In this document: one piece after another, positions 17,774 through 26,754 of the stretch
Numbering within the stretch: position 1 is the stretch's first letter
Layout: each line of letters starts with the position of its first letter
NCBI RefSeq assembly: GCF_007829835.1
Contig: NZ_VIWP01000002.1
Coordinates: 310,001 to 374,000 of the forward strand
Source: Neorhizobium alkalisoli
Lineage (GTDB): Bacteria; Pseudomonadota; Alphaproteobacteria; Rhizobiales; Rhizobiaceae
DNA: 64,000 nucleotides
Reading direction: 5' to 3'
The notes under the pieces: model-generated
Databases searched by the model: none
What the model was told of the DNA's origin: nothing
The model's input: only the letters and a program-made list of their open reading frames with translations
Translations under genes and position numbers: made by a program

Positions 17774-17793
17774 TGTTACTTTATAACGTAACA
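17774..17793. promoter_or_regulatory. Zur-type operator upstream of the COG0523 gene
   Basis: TGTTACTTTATAACGTAACA is an 18-of-20 match to its own reverse complement. Fur-superfamily Zur boxes of Alphaproteobacteria have the same layout, GTTA..TTATAA..TAAC. It ends 16 bases before the metallochaperone start, so bound repressor would block transcription. Regulation by zinc limitation is inferred from the match and the nature of the downstream gene. Confidence 0.75.
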
Positions 17794-17808
17794 TAACGGA
17801 CATTCGGC

Positions 17809-19014
17809 ATGCCGAACAAACTCCCTGTCACCGTCCTTTCCGGCTTTCTCGGTGCCGGCAAGACGACATTGCTCAATCATATCCTCGCCAATCGAGAGGG
17901 TTTGCGCGTCGCTCTGATCGTCAATGACATGAGCGAGATCAATATCGACGCCGCGCTGGTGCGCGATGGCGGCGCCAATCTGTCCCGCACGGAAGAACAG
18001 CTGGTGGAGATGACGAATGGCTGCATCTGCTGCACGCTGCGCGACGATCTCCTGAAAGAGGTACGCGCGCTCGCCGAACAGGATCGCTTCGACTATCTGC
18101 TGATCGAATCGACAGGGATTGCCGAGCCCCTCCCCGTCGCCGCCACGTTCGACTTTCGTGACGAGAGCGGTGAAAGCCTCTCGGACGTCGCGAGACTGGA
18201 CACGATGGTTACCGTGGTCGATGCTGCGAACCTGCTCAAGGACTATGCTTCAGCCGATTTTCTCGCAGACCGTGGCGAGACCGCCGGCGAAGGCGACAAC
18301 CGCACACTCGTCGATCTTCTGGTCGAACAGATCGAATTTGCCGATGTGGTCATTCTCAACAAGATCGGGACGGCGACCGAAGCCGAGCGCGACGCTGCGC
18401 GCAAAATCATCACCGGGCTCAATCCGGATGCAAAACTGATCGAGGCGGATTTCGGAAAGGTGGCATTGAAGGAGGTGCTCGGCACCGGGCGTTTCGATTT
18501 TGAGAGAGCCCAGGAACATCCACTCTGGTTCAAGGAATTGCACGGTTTTGCAGACCATGTGCCCGAAACGGAGGAATACGGCATCCGCTCCTTCGTCTAT
18601 CGCGCCCGGCAACCGTTTGATCCGTCGCGTTTCCAGAACTTCGTCAACCGGGACTGGCCGGGGGTCATTCGCGCCAAGGGGTTTTTCTGGCTGGCGACAC
18701 GGCCGCATCATGTCGGCGAGATCAGCCAGGCCGGCGCGCTCGTCAGAACCCAGAAGATGGGTCTCTGGTGGTCTTCCGTGCCGAAGGAACAATGGCCGCG
18801 CGATCCGGGCTTTCTGCAGATGATGAAGCCCTATCTCGATCCAATCTGGGGCGACCGGCGCCAGGAGATCGTCTTCATCGGCGCGGATCCGATGAGCGAG
18901 ACGCAGATCCGCGCGGAACTGGACGCATGTCTGGTCGAAAGCGGCGGCTATACACCAGATCTCTGGCGGGGTCTGCCGGATCCATTTGCGCCATGGGAGC
19001 GGCAAGCATCCTGA
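17809..19014 (+). CDS. COG0523 GTPase, putative zinc metallochaperone (ZigA/YciC type)
   Basis: A 401-residue G3E-family GTPase. Walker A is [15 protein letters not shown] (about residues 12-26), the metal-binding CxCC motif is [11 protein letters not shown] (about 70-80), followed by [29 protein letters not shown] and the guanine-recognition segment ILNKIG. The C-terminal CobW_C domain follows ([18 protein letters not shown]). Such proteins pass zinc to client enzymes during zinc starvation; a cobalamin (CobW) role is unlikely because no cob gene is near. The Zur-like operator at 17774-17793 supports the zinc role. It is the last host gene before the island. Confidence 0.88.
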   Translation: MPNKLPVTVLSGFLGAGKTTLLNHILANREGLRVALIVNDMSEINIDAALVRDGGANLSRTEEQLVEMTNGCICCTLRDDLLKEVRALAEQDRFDYLLIESTGIAEPLPVAATFDFRDESGESLSDVARLDTMVTVVDAANLLKDYASADFLADRGETAGEGDNRTLVDLLVEQIEFADVVILNKIGTATEAERDAARKIITGLNPDAKLIEADFGKVALKEVLGTGRFDFERAQEHPLWFKELHGFADHVPETEEYGIRSFVYRARQPFDPSRFQNFVNRDWPGVIRAKGFFWLATRPHHVGEISQAGALVRTQKMGLWWSSVPKEQWPRDPGFLQMMKPYLDPIWGDRRQEIVFIGADPMSETQIRAELDACLVESGGYTPDLWRGLPDPFAPWERQAS

Positions 19015-19040
19015 GTCCTTGATGCGCTAACGGCAATACC

Positions 19041-19065
19041 AACCGGGATCCATCGATTCCCGGTT
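19041..19065. terminator. Hairpin after the metallochaperone gene, possible terminator
   Basis: AACCGGGA (19041-19048) pairs perfectly with TCCCGGTT (19058-19065). It lies 26 bases after the stop codon at 19014 and also downstream of the host tRNA-Pro on the minus strand. No clear T-run follows, so termination is only probable. Confidence 0.45.
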
Positions 19066-19162
19066 GTCATCTCATCATTCTCATTTGAAGTTTTCATTCT
19101 CTTCTAGGTCGTCAGACCCTTGGGGGAGAGAATGTCAGCACCTTGAATATCAAGGATTTAAA

Positions 19163-19187
19163 TGGTCGGGGCGGCCGGATTCGAACC
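19163..19187 (-). pseudogene. Stranded 3' end of host tRNA-Pro(GGG)
   Basis: On the minus strand this reads GGTTCGAATCCGGC followed by CGCCCCG-A-CCA: the T-arm loop, 3' T-stem, 3' acceptor strand, discriminator base and encoded CCA. There is no anticodon arm here; sequence continues into unrelated DNA. The matching 5' part with the complementary acceptor strand CGGGGCG lies at 42628-42684. Joining the two gives a complete 77-base tRNA-Pro(GGG), so the gene was split in the T-loop by the island. Confidence 0.9.
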
Positions 19188-19210
19188 TTATATGGGCTCG
19201 AAGTGTTCAC
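19188..19210 (+). repeat. Left terminal repeat of the island (recombinase arm)
   Basis: TTATATGGG (19188-19196) followed 7 bases later by TGTTCAC (19204-19210). The right end, read inward on the minus strand, has TTATACGGG and then TGTTCAC after 10 bases. The two ends therefore share an imperfect inverted repeat next to the crossover core, as expected for tyrosine recombinase binding sites. Confidence 0.7.
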
Positions 19211-20024
19211 TCCGCATGGCTACATGCTTTCGTGAGCGTCCTGGTTGGCTACAGAGCTGGGTGATCGCCCGAACGAAAATATAGCGACCTGATGTCGTTC
19301 GCTGGCCCATGAGGCATGAACTCGTCGGTGACAGGCTGGAGATCACCGGTCTGTTGGCATCAGCGCAGGCCACGATAGGGTGGCCCAAAAGGGTGAACTG
19401 CCTTTGGTATTCTAAGCAGAGTGCGGCGGAGCCGCGCTGTGTGCAGAAAACCGATAAGGAAATGTTCCGAGGTTGGCCGGCCACATCCAGCTCAAAAATA
19501 AGGGCCACTGCCAGGCGGCTTATGGCCGGTCGGCTGCTTACCGAGCTGCCTCCATGCCTGAACCTCTCCGATCAGCCCGCCTCAGCAGGGAGTGCCACAA
19601 TTCGCTTTCCGCTAGCCGACCACTCACGCGCTAGAAGCCGCTGTGAAAGTATCGTCGCGGCAACCTGTTTTCGCGCACGAGTACACGAGGCCAGCAGATA
19701 CAATTCCATAGGATTCATCAGGATCGGCTCAAGGATTCGCGTAATGTTGACAACGGACATCAATCCTTCCATACAATGACCTATCATAGATTTACTCTAG
19801 TAGAGCTCAGTCATATCGAATCCTTGTCAATATAAAATTTTGCTTAAACTATATCTATACAGCAATTTATAGTGACTGTACGCCCCACCAGTGTTTGGTA
19901 TCTCATAGAAGGCCAGAGTTTGGTTAGGGTTGGCGTTTCGCTGATGATGTACGGCATCATCCGATCTACGTCATAGGTTCGGCCTCCGAAACGCCTCCCC
20001 ATCAGGTCAGCAGGAAGAAGGCCT
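19211..20024. other. Left-end region of the island before the recombinase operon
   Basis: About 800 bases with one possible small gene on the minus strand (19572-19760, listed separately). A 156-codon plus-strand frame at 19309-19779 and a 106-codon minus frame at 19188-19508 exist, but neither has family resemblance; the latter begins in the terminal repeat. The 3' portion, about 19790-19990, is AT-rich and is the likely promoter region for the recombinase operon. GInt-like elements need end sequences for excision, so part of this gap may be a recombination site. Confidence 0.5.
19572..19760 (-). CDS. Possible small protein near island left end
   Basis: A GGAAGGA ribosome binding site sits five to six bases before the ATG at 19760 and predicts a 62-residue product starting MSVVNITRILEPILMNPMEL and ending RIVALPAEAG, basic and helical. 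I do not recognise a family. An upstream in-frame ATG at 19787 exists but has worse context. The good ribosome binding site supports a gene; lack of homology knowledge and the short length keep confidence low. Confidence 0.35.
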   Translation of the reverse strand: MSVVNITRILEPILMNPMELYLLASCTRARKQVAATILSQRLLAREWSASGKRIVALPAEAG

Positions 20025-21368
20025 ATGACTAGCGTGCAGTGCTTGCGTGTCGACGACGTCTCTGACTGGAACTGTCTCAAGGGACAAAGAGGGGTGCATC
20101 CTCGTATCGTGCCGGGTGTCAAGGTTCTGCTTGATAGCGACTTCAATCCCTTAAGCCATATGAATGAGTTCACGTTAAAGCCGGCACACAGAAAGCGCCG
20201 AGCTGGTAAATCGTGGCTGAATACGCAGAACGCGTATGCTGACGATCTATATCAGTACAAAGTTTTCCTGATCGCCGTCGAGCTCGACGAAGGCGACGTA
20301 ACACTCACCGACCTAGAGGATTACGGGTCGTGTTTCGTCGGCGGCATCTCGATAAAGACGCGACAAAAATTCAAAGTAGCAACGGCGTATCGTCGGCATG
20401 GCACAGCCGTGCGCTATCACAAACATCGCATTTTTCGGGGGCTGCCATCGTCGGTATCGCTAATTGAGCTGACGTCACAAGGGGGATTCCGGGATGGCAT
20501 CCTGAGATCTGATCCCGACTCCCCATACGCATGGCTCCCGAGAGACGTGGATGCCGCCGACAAGATTCATCCTATCCTGAACGGTAGTTGGATGAAGATA
20601 TTCGAGTGTCTGGGTCCGGCACCAGAGGAAGACAACCAAGACGCTCGGCGCGACCGACTGGCAAGCGAGACGTCGCTAATTACGGGAATGCGGATCGACG
20701 AGGTCTGCTCACTCACCGTACAGCAGATCCTTAACCTTGAGCGCCATGTCGATCCACAGCAACCTTCAAAGTTGATCTCCCTGCGCATCACCAAAACGAA
20801 AGGTTTGAAGCCCGGCCTTGTCTATCTTCCTTCCTTTCTTGTCGAGCAGCTCTTGAAATACATAAAAGGGGAGCGGAAGTCAGTAATTGACCGCGCTCAG
20901 AGGGTAAGAGGCAAATTTGAGCAGACACAAAATTTGTTCGTCAGCGATCTGCGGTCGAATTATACCGATGCCGGAAATCCGATGACTGCAGATACACTTT
21001 CTCGACGTTTTACGAGCGCGTGCATTGCTGCAGGAATGTGTAGCAGCGTTGATAAGTACTTGCTCGATGAGGCAGGAAATCCCGTGCTTTCCGCATCCGG
21101 CAAAAACGTTGTTACAACGGACATCGTCGCAGACCATACATTTCACGATTTACGGCACACGTTCGCGATGCTGACGTACCAGGATTGCGCGCGGTCGGGC
21201 AAACAAGAGCCTTGGAAAGCCGTGCAGGTTCGCCTTCGCCATGAAAGCGTTTTGACAACTCTGCGCAGCTATTTGAGATGGTTGGACCGTATCGAAGAGA
21301 CGCTGTCCGATGATTTGATGAGGTTCTACGGCCTGATCGACACGATTGGCAGTGCTCAGCCGGCATGA
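20025..21368 (+). CDS. Tyrosine recombinase, first of three (GinA-like)
   Basis: A 447-residue site-specific recombinase with all catalytic residues of the phage-integrase family in place: box I TGMRIDE (Arg223), box II HDLRHTFA (His374, Arg377), LRHES (His406) and the nucleophile in LRSYLRW (Tyr416). The N-terminal half would be the core-binding domain. AGGAAGAAGG precedes the ATG. Its stop overlaps the next start by four bases (ATGA), so the recombinases are translationally coupled. First place in a three-recombinase operon at an element end matches ginA of GInts; Tn554 has a related two-recombinase plan (TnpA, TnpB). Confidence 0.88.
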   Translation: MTSVQCLRVDDVSDWNCLKGQRGVHPRIVPGVKVLLDSDFNPLSHMNEFTLKPAHRKRRAGKSWLNTQNAYADDLYQYKVFLIAVELDEGDVTLTDLEDYGSCFVGGISIKTRQKFKVATAYRRHGTAVRYHKHRIFRGLPSSVSLIELTSQGGFRDGILRSDPDSPYAWLPRDVDAADKIHPILNGSWMKIFECLGPAPEEDNQDARRDRLASETSLITGMRIDEVCSLTVQQILNLERHVDPQQPSKLISLRITKTKGLKPGLVYLPSFLVEQLLKYIKGERKSVIDRAQRVRGKFEQTQNLFVSDLRSNYTDAGNPMTADTLSRRFTSACIAAGMCSSVDKYLLDEAGNPVLSASGKNVVTTDIVADHTFHDLRHTFAMLTYQDCARSGKQEPWKAVQVRLRHESVLTTLRSYLRWLDRIEETLSDDLMRFYGLIDTIGSAQPA

Positions 21369-23197
21369 CAAAACGTCCATCCATAGCGGTGAATTTCAAA
21401 AGACGCCTTGATCGCGGTGCGAAGGTCGAAGAGCGTCTTTATGAGAGTGTTACGGAGGTTGTCTTTCGGGGCAAGCCTGGACAGAAAAACCACACCGTCG
21501 ATTTCTCCAAATTTGCAACGAAGAGGCCGGAGCTCACCAGCGCTTTCTGCCTTTTCTTCGACGCAGAAGCCACAGAATTAGCTGAAACCTCCCGAAATAA
21601 GCTTGCAGGGACATTAGAACAGTTCATCGATTTCCTGGAAGCTTACGAGGACGCCTTTGGCGTCCGTGTTTTCAAGCTCTTAGATCTCACGAACACCATT
21701 ACCCGCGGTTACGGCGATTGGCTGGACGGAGACAAGCACATTGGCTCTAGCTTGAAGCTCAGCACGAATACTAAGAACAACCGATATCGCGCGTTCATTC
21801 GGTTCATAAAGTATTGCCAGCGCTCTGAAGCTACCAAGGCGAAAATTTCTCAGACGCTCGGATTTCGCGAACGATGGGCGGAAAAGCGAAGATCTCCTCC
21901 AAGCACACGTTCGCTATCGATCACTGATGTGGCGAACCTGCGGAAGGCTTGCAAATCATCGATAGAAGCTGTGAGACGCCGATTTGAGCGGACCTCAAGG
22001 ATTATCAGTTCTCCGTCGATACGAGTTCCAGATCTCTATAGGACTACGTCCCTCACACCGTTCCACGATCATGACGTACGGCTCAAGGCAGCCGCCCAAG
22101 CGTTCGAAATCAATCGTCTCAGCGGCTCTTTTCGGAAGTCCATGAAAGGCCTCGCGAGGTCGCTGCGTCAGCCTTATGGAGACACGGGAGCGATCATTGA
22201 GGAAATTCACTTCACGGTACAGACGCTTATCCCGTTCATTGTGATGATTGGTCTTATGACATGTTTCAACGAGATAAGTCTCGTGACACTCAGACGATCT
22301 AACATAAAGCGTGGTCACGGGATTCTTGGCGACGCACGACTGTTCGTGATTGGGGTCAAGCCCCGAGCGGGGCGCCATCAACGACGTTCCTTTCCGATTG
22401 ATCCTGACGACCCGTTTTGTTTGGACTCAATCGTGACTACCGTCGAGCAGTTTTCCGAAGCTCTTCGCCAACACGTCAGCAGCGCATACACCGACACGTT
22501 GCTTATAGCAGCCCGGAAGACTGGAGAGGAACCCGGAGGCTTTTTCAACGAAAGAAATGAAATAACGGGGAGCCTTGGTATGGCGCTCGAGAGATATCTG
22601 AAAACTCACGGGATCCCAGACTTTCGTCTCAATGATCTACGAACTATCGGCGCGGATGTAGCGGCGATGATGTCGGCCGGTGATATAAAGGTGCAACAAA
22701 TCCTGCTGGACCATGTTTCGATCCAGACAACGCAGGATCACTATCAAACCTACCAGGCTGCAAGGGAGCGGCAAGAGAATCTGGCTCATCTGATCAATGA
22801 ACGCGAGCGGTTTATCACGTCAGGCGGCCGCATCGATCCACGAAACGCAGGAGCAAGCGTGGGGCTCTATCGCGCCGCAACGCCAGGAATCGACTGCCTG
22901 GATGCGATGAATTCTCCAGTTAGGGGTCAACGCAAGGGCGCGCTCTGTTCAGCTTATGGGAAATGCTTCAGTTGCCCAAGGGCAGTTCTATTTCCAACGC
23001 CGACGAATGCGGGGAGGCTCCTCCAAATGCACGCGCGCTTCGAGGAGGCGCGAGCGACGATGAATGGCGCTAGATGGACGCTAGAATGGGATGCAGAGTA
23101 TCGGGCGCTGTTGGACTTCTGGCTTCTAGTTATCCCCGTGGAGATTCTCCAGGAGGCTCGTGCGATCGAGCTTCCTCCTGTGCCATCGATCGAATAG
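21365..23197 (+). CDS. Tyrosine recombinase-like protein, second of three (GinB-like), degenerate active site
   Basis: A 610-residue protein. The C-terminal half aligns by eye with the integrase fold: GLMTCFNEISLVTLRRSNI at box I, FRLNDLRTIGADVAAMMS at box II and LLDHVSIQTTQDHYQTYQ with Tyr460. The box I arginine appears replaced by Cys300, and box II His by Asn423; Arg426, His450 and Tyr460 remain. A C-terminal Cys cluster (CSAYGKCFSCPRAVL, about 530-545) may be a zinc finger. The protein may be structural or regulatory in a mixed recombinase complex rather than a full catalyst. Alignment by eye could misplace box I, so this needs a profile alignment. Confidence 0.8.
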   Translation: MTKRPSIAVNFKRRLDRGAKVEERLYESVTEVVFRGKPGQKNHTVDFSKFATKRPELTSAFCLFFDAEATELAETSRNKLAGTLEQFIDFLEAYEDAFGVRVFKLLDLTNTITRGYGDWLDGDKHIGSSLKLSTNTKNNRYRAFIRFIKYCQRSEATKAKISQTLGFRERWAEKRRSPPSTRSLSITDVANLRKACKSSIEAVRRRFERTSRIISSPSIRVPDLYRTTSLTPFHDHDVRLKAAAQAFEINRLSGSFRKSMKGLARSLRQPYGDTGAIIEEIHFTVQTLIPFIVMIGLMTCFNEISLVTLRRSNIKRGHGILGDARLFVIGVKPRAGRHQRRSFPIDPDDPFCLDSIVTTVEQFSEALRQHVSSAYTDTLLIAARKTGEEPGGFFNERNEITGSLGMALERYLKTHGIPDFRLNDLRTIGADVAAMMSAGDIKVQQILLDHVSIQTTQDHYQTYQAARERQENLAHLINERERFITSGGRIDPRNAGASVGLYRAATPGIDCLDAMNSPVRGQRKGALCSAYGKCFSCPRAVLFPTPTNAGRLLQMHARFEEARATMNGARWTLEWDAEYRALLDFWLLVIPVEILQEARAIELPPVPSIE

Positions 23198-23206
23198 GTA
23201 AACGCC

Positions 23207-25315
23207 GTGTCCTCACGAAAAGGTCGCCGCCTTGAGCCGAGTGCAAACCATCTGAAACCAGATACAGTTCTTCTCGTCACAAAAGTTACACCTCATTCCT
23301 TCTGGTTTGATTCCTGGTGGTACGAGGATAACTCCTTGGGAGGCGGGAAGTCGCTGCAGATCAACTGGTTTAAAGGCTTTTCGACCGATGAGCTACAGGA
23401 TCCGCGGTGTAAAGCGTTGATCGATTCTGCTCGCCGTTTTGTTGGGGCGATGCGCTATCCTCTCCTCGCGAAGAGTAGGGCGACACGCACGGTTTTCAGG
23501 CAGAAAGCGAGGAGGTTGCTCGATCTCGTTACCTGGATGTACAGAAACGCCGTTTGGACGTTTGCTGACCTCACACCTGAAATCGCAGACTGGTATAAAT
23601 CTGATTTGCTTGAAGCTGGCCCCACTGGGATTGAAGGCGACGGAGAGGAAGAGGAGCAAGATTCCGACCTGGAGTTTGAAAATGATCGCGACGAAATCAG
23701 TGTCTCGAAGCTATTCGTGCGGCTTCGTGTATTGGTGGACATATTCGAGCTCTCTCAAGAATTTGAGAGCTTCCCTGAGCTCCGTCTGCCTGCTCATCCA
23801 TTCAGAGGCCAAAGTGTCACTTCCTTGGCTGAAAGCTTAGCCATCAGCTCCGATGGATGGATCCCTCGAATTCCGGATGAGGTTTTCAACCCATTGATGC
23901 AGGCCGCTTTGAATTGGATAGATGTCTACAGTAAAGACATTCTGTTCGCCCAGGACGAATATTTTCGAGTTATGGACAGTCGTCGCAAGTACACTGGTCA
24001 CAACTACGGCGAGTTCGTCGACGCTGCTCTTCTTAATGTCCGTTTTGATTCTTGTGGGCAATTGACCTATCAATGGAGACCGCCCCTCCTACCGACAGTG
24101 GCACGTCGAAAGGGAGATGCATTGCCGTCAGACGCGACACGCGGACCGACCAGTCAACTAAGAGATCTAATCGAACACTTGGAAGCTGCCGGTCTGGGTT
24201 CCGTTCAAGCGATTACAGGAATTCGCATCAGCGAGGCGCTACATGCGAAGGCCGAGCCTCGTCAGCCCAACGGCTGGCCAGCTTGTTTAATCCAAAGAGC
24301 CTCCAGGTCGGGGCTCTACGATCTTTTCTATCTTTCAAGTCACATTTTCAAAGGCGAAAGAGATGATCAAGGGACGCCCTTCGAATGGCTACTAGGGGTT
24401 AGGCCCGCAGGAACACAGTTCCTGCCTATTGCGGCTCGAGGGATCCTCATTCTCGACAAATTATTCCTGCCTTGGCGGGACAGATTTCAGTGTGATTACC
24501 TTGTTATGTCTTTAGGCAAGGGCGGAGGGCTACCCCATTCCGCACCGGCCCACATGAAGCCTTTGACAGATCGACAAGCTAGCAACTTGAAGCGTTTTAT
24601 GAAGCAGGTCGAGGTTCCCGAGGAATTCGTTGATTGGAACGTGACATCGCATCAATTTCGGAAGACCTTTTGTCAGGATATCGTCCGCATCAATCCACGC
24701 GCGCTCCCGGCGATACAGGAGCACTACGGTCACGCTTCGGCTTACATCACGGACGAAGCCTACACTGGCAATGATGCAACGATGCTGAAGCTGATCGATG
24801 ATGTGGCGACCCGAGAGGCCGCAAAGATCATGTTGGACCGGGTATACGGCAAACTTCCACTTGGCGGAAAGCTCGCCGATGTGATTGACGCCCGCGAAAC
24901 CGTGATCCGCAAACTACTCGACGGCTTGGACACTTACGAGAGGCGCTTATCGGCATTGGCCAACGCCCTGTCCGTAGAGGGCATTATGATCTTCACGTCG
25001 GACTACCTCGATTGCCTTTTTCGACCCGACCACGCGATGTGTCACTACGACTTTCTCGGATACTTCGACAAGAATGCGACTAGGCCGCTTCGTGCCTACC
25101 GAACAAAAAAGAACTGTTCGGTCTGCCAGAACGGTGTCATCAACGGCTACCACACTCCCTATTGGGAGGAAGAATACCGCTTCAATGAACACGTCCGGCG
25201 CGCGAACGAAGAAATCGGAGATCTTAGAACGGCGGCAGTCGCCGCGTCTCGCGCCGCACAAGCACGAAGTGTTTTGCGGAAATGCGGGAGGTGGCCAATT
25301 CATGACGCAAACTGA
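23207..25315 (+). CDS. Tyrosine recombinase, third of three (GinC-like)
   Basis: A 702-residue protein starting at a GTG nine bases after the previous stop. Catalytic residues are visible: TGIRISE (Arg340), SHQFRKTFCQDI (His482, Arg485), HYGHAS (His509) and AYTG (Tyr519). After the catalytic domain, about 180 extra residues contain paired cysteines, CLFRPDHAMC and KKNCSVCQN, in a likely zinc-binding module, and end in a basic helix. Its last 14 bases overlap the start of the small fourth gene. The order and large size agree with ginC in GInt elements. Confidence 0.85.
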   Translation: MSSRKGRRLEPSANHLKPDTVLLVTKVTPHSFWFDSWWYEDNSLGGGKSLQINWFKGFSTDELQDPRCKALIDSARRFVGAMRYPLLAKSRATRTVFRQKARRLLDLVTWMYRNAVWTFADLTPEIADWYKSDLLEAGPTGIEGDGEEEEQDSDLEFENDRDEISVSKLFVRLRVLVDIFELSQEFESFPELRLPAHPFRGQSVTSLAESLAISSDGWIPRIPDEVFNPLMQAALNWIDVYSKDILFAQDEYFRVMDSRRKYTGHNYGEFVDAALLNVRFDSCGQLTYQWRPPLLPTVARRKGDALPSDATRGPTSQLRDLIEHLEAAGLGSVQAITGIRISEALHAKAEPRQPNGWPACLIQRASRSGLYDLFYLSSHIFKGERDDQGTPFEWLLGVRPAGTQFLPIAARGILILDKLFLPWRDRFQCDYLVMSLGKGGGLPHSAPAHMKPLTDRQASNLKRFMKQVEVPEEFVDWNVTSHQFRKTFCQDIVRINPRALPAIQEHYGHASAYITDEAYTGNDATMLKLIDDVATREAAKIMLDRVYGKLPLGGKLADVIDARETVIRKLLDGLDTYERRLSALANALSVEGIMIFTSDYLDCLFRPDHAMCHYDFLGYFDKNATRPLRAYRTKKNCSVCQNGVINGYHTPYWEEEYRFNEHVRRANEEIGDLRTAAVAASRAAQARSVLRKCGRWPIHDAN

Positions 25316-25799
25316 CACTGCCCAAGCAACGGTGAAATCTTCGGTCGAGAATGAGCTCTTGGCCGCTCTCGTAAGGCTGAAGAACAAAATTTCCAAGGGG
25401 CGAGCAGTCCGAATTTCCTACAGCGCCGTGGCGGCGGAGGCGGCACGATCACGAACACTGATTGGCCACGATGCCTGCGCATATCCGGCAGTGAGGAAGG
25501 CAGTTGGTGAAGCAATCGACGCGCAGAAGAGGCTGAAAACGCCGCGAGCAGGTAACACTTCTTCACCGCATTCAGACGATTTCTCTGCACCGAAGAAGAC
25601 GGCTATCGATGAGCCGGATCCCGCGGATCCCTTCCAGCTCATAGCACACCTCGAAGATCAGGTCGCAGATCTGACTCGGCGAAACAAAGTTGCAGCCATC
25701 AAGATTGTAACTATTGACGATGAGAACCAGCAGCTACGCGAAGAGATAAAGCGGCTGAAGACGGAGTTGACACGGAGAAGGTTTGTTCCGACAAATTAG
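25302..25799 (+). CDS. Small coiled-coil, probable DNA-binding recombination accessory protein (GinD-like)
   Basis: The frame is open from 25074, but the ATG at 25302, overlapping the third recombinase by 14 bases, has GGGAGG upstream and gives a 165-residue protein. Residues 10-70 resemble the DNA-binding, TnpC/DUF6262-like region (RISYSAVAAEAARSRTLI). Residues about 115-158 form a strong heptad-rich coiled coil (LEDQVADLTRRNK then DENQQLREEIKRLKTEL). Tn554 TnpC and GInt GinD are small proteins of this plan encoded last in the operon and needed for efficient recombination. Assignment rests on position, size and coiled coil. Confidence 0.72.
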   Translation: MTQTDTAQATVKSSVENELLAALVRLKNKISKGRAVRISYSAVAAEAARSRTLIGHDACAYPAVRKAVGEAIDAQKRLKTPRAGNTSSPHSDDFSAPKKTAIDEPDPADPFQLIAHLEDQVADLTRRNKVAAIKIVTIDDENQQLREEIKRLKTELTRRRFVPTN

Positions 25800-26009
25800 C
25801 GACGCATTCGCGCGTCACCGCATCACACCGCCCGAGGTGGGCCACCAAACTTGCGCCGCGCTTTGCGATACTAAATGGTCGGCCAACGCGGGAGAGTGCC
25901 GGTGAGAGAGGCGTTACGGTCTTCGACGGCGATCCGGTATTAGGGCCGAGGTCATCCTAGTGGACCATGTTGAGAAGCGGCGAGACGGATCGACTGGTCG
26001 GAGTTTGGT

Positions 26010-26744
26010 ATGAAATGCGGCATCTTGATCATCGGCTCGCTTCTCTGGGACGACAAAACAGAGGGGCGGAAGGACTGGCGAGATCATAGGCTGGATGTCT
26101 CTAAGGCAGTTCCGGTTTTGGTTCCCATTGACTATGGACGTATATCCTCAAGCCGATCCAACACGTTCACCATGGTGCTGCGATCAGATGGTCCTCCGGG
26201 TACAGGGTTGCTTGTACCGTGCCGACGCGAAGTTGTAACGATTGACGATCTTGTCGCCGAGGCTTCCGCCCTCTGGAAAGCCGAAGCTCCGAAAGCCAAG
26301 CGGGGAGTAATAGGCTCAACTTGGGGCAGCGTCGGAGTCCTGTTCCGAGAGGGCGCGTCGAGCGCGGGCTTTGCGGAATCATGGCGGGCACACTTCAAGA
26401 AGATGGGCACGAAGTCTCTAGCGGTTGTCGGAAGCGATGGATCATTGAATATTCCGTGGCCTGTAACAGAGGACGGCGCTTCGGCAGATTTTGACCTGGT
26501 GCTCGCGACAGCCACGGTTCCGGAAAACGTCAAGCCCAGCCCAGAGGCTGTCGCTAGAGCCATGTTGTGCCAGGCCGACGGACACGAAAACTACTTTCTG
26601 AACAATGTCCTCAACGGCATAAGGACGGCCGCGGACGACGAGATTTTCACCATCATCGAAAGGGGCAGCCCGGACTGGATCTCCACTGATGAATATCGCG
26701 ATGCTATTGCCATTCTAAAAGCGGCTCAATCCTTCGCGAAGTAA
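26010..26744 (+). CDS. Unknown protein, possibly gamma-glutamylcyclotransferase-like fold
   Basis: A 244-residue soluble protein. The start MKCGILIIGSLLWDDK and DYGRISSSRSNTFTMVLRSDG recall the Y/IxGSL entry of gamma-glutamylcyclotransferase-like (BtrG) folds, but I cannot identify the catalytic glutamate with confidence. A second half holds DFDLVLATATVPENVKPSPEAVARAML and ENYFLNNVLNGIRTAADDEIF. It is convergent with the helicase gene, with only 10 bases between the two stops. It sits between the recombinase operon and the defence genes, so it may be an accessory defence gene or an independent cargo gene. Function unknown. Confidence 0.6.
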   Translation: MKCGILIIGSLLWDDKTEGRKDWRDHRLDVSKAVPVLVPIDYGRISSSRSNTFTMVLRSDGPPGTGLLVPCRREVVTIDDLVAEASALWKAEAPKAKRGVIGSTWGSVGVLFREGASSAGFAESWRAHFKKMGTKSLAVVGSDGSLNIPWPVTEDGASADFDLVLATATVPENVKPSPEAVARAMLCQADGHENYFLNNVLNGIRTAADDEIFTIIERGSPDWISTDEYRDAIAILKAAQSFAK

Positions 26745-26754
26745 TCGGCATTGG

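Noticed and set aside
19309-19779. 156-codon plus-strand frame at island left end
   Set aside because: No recognisable domain, no ribosome binding site, and it overlaps a minus-strand frame with a good one.
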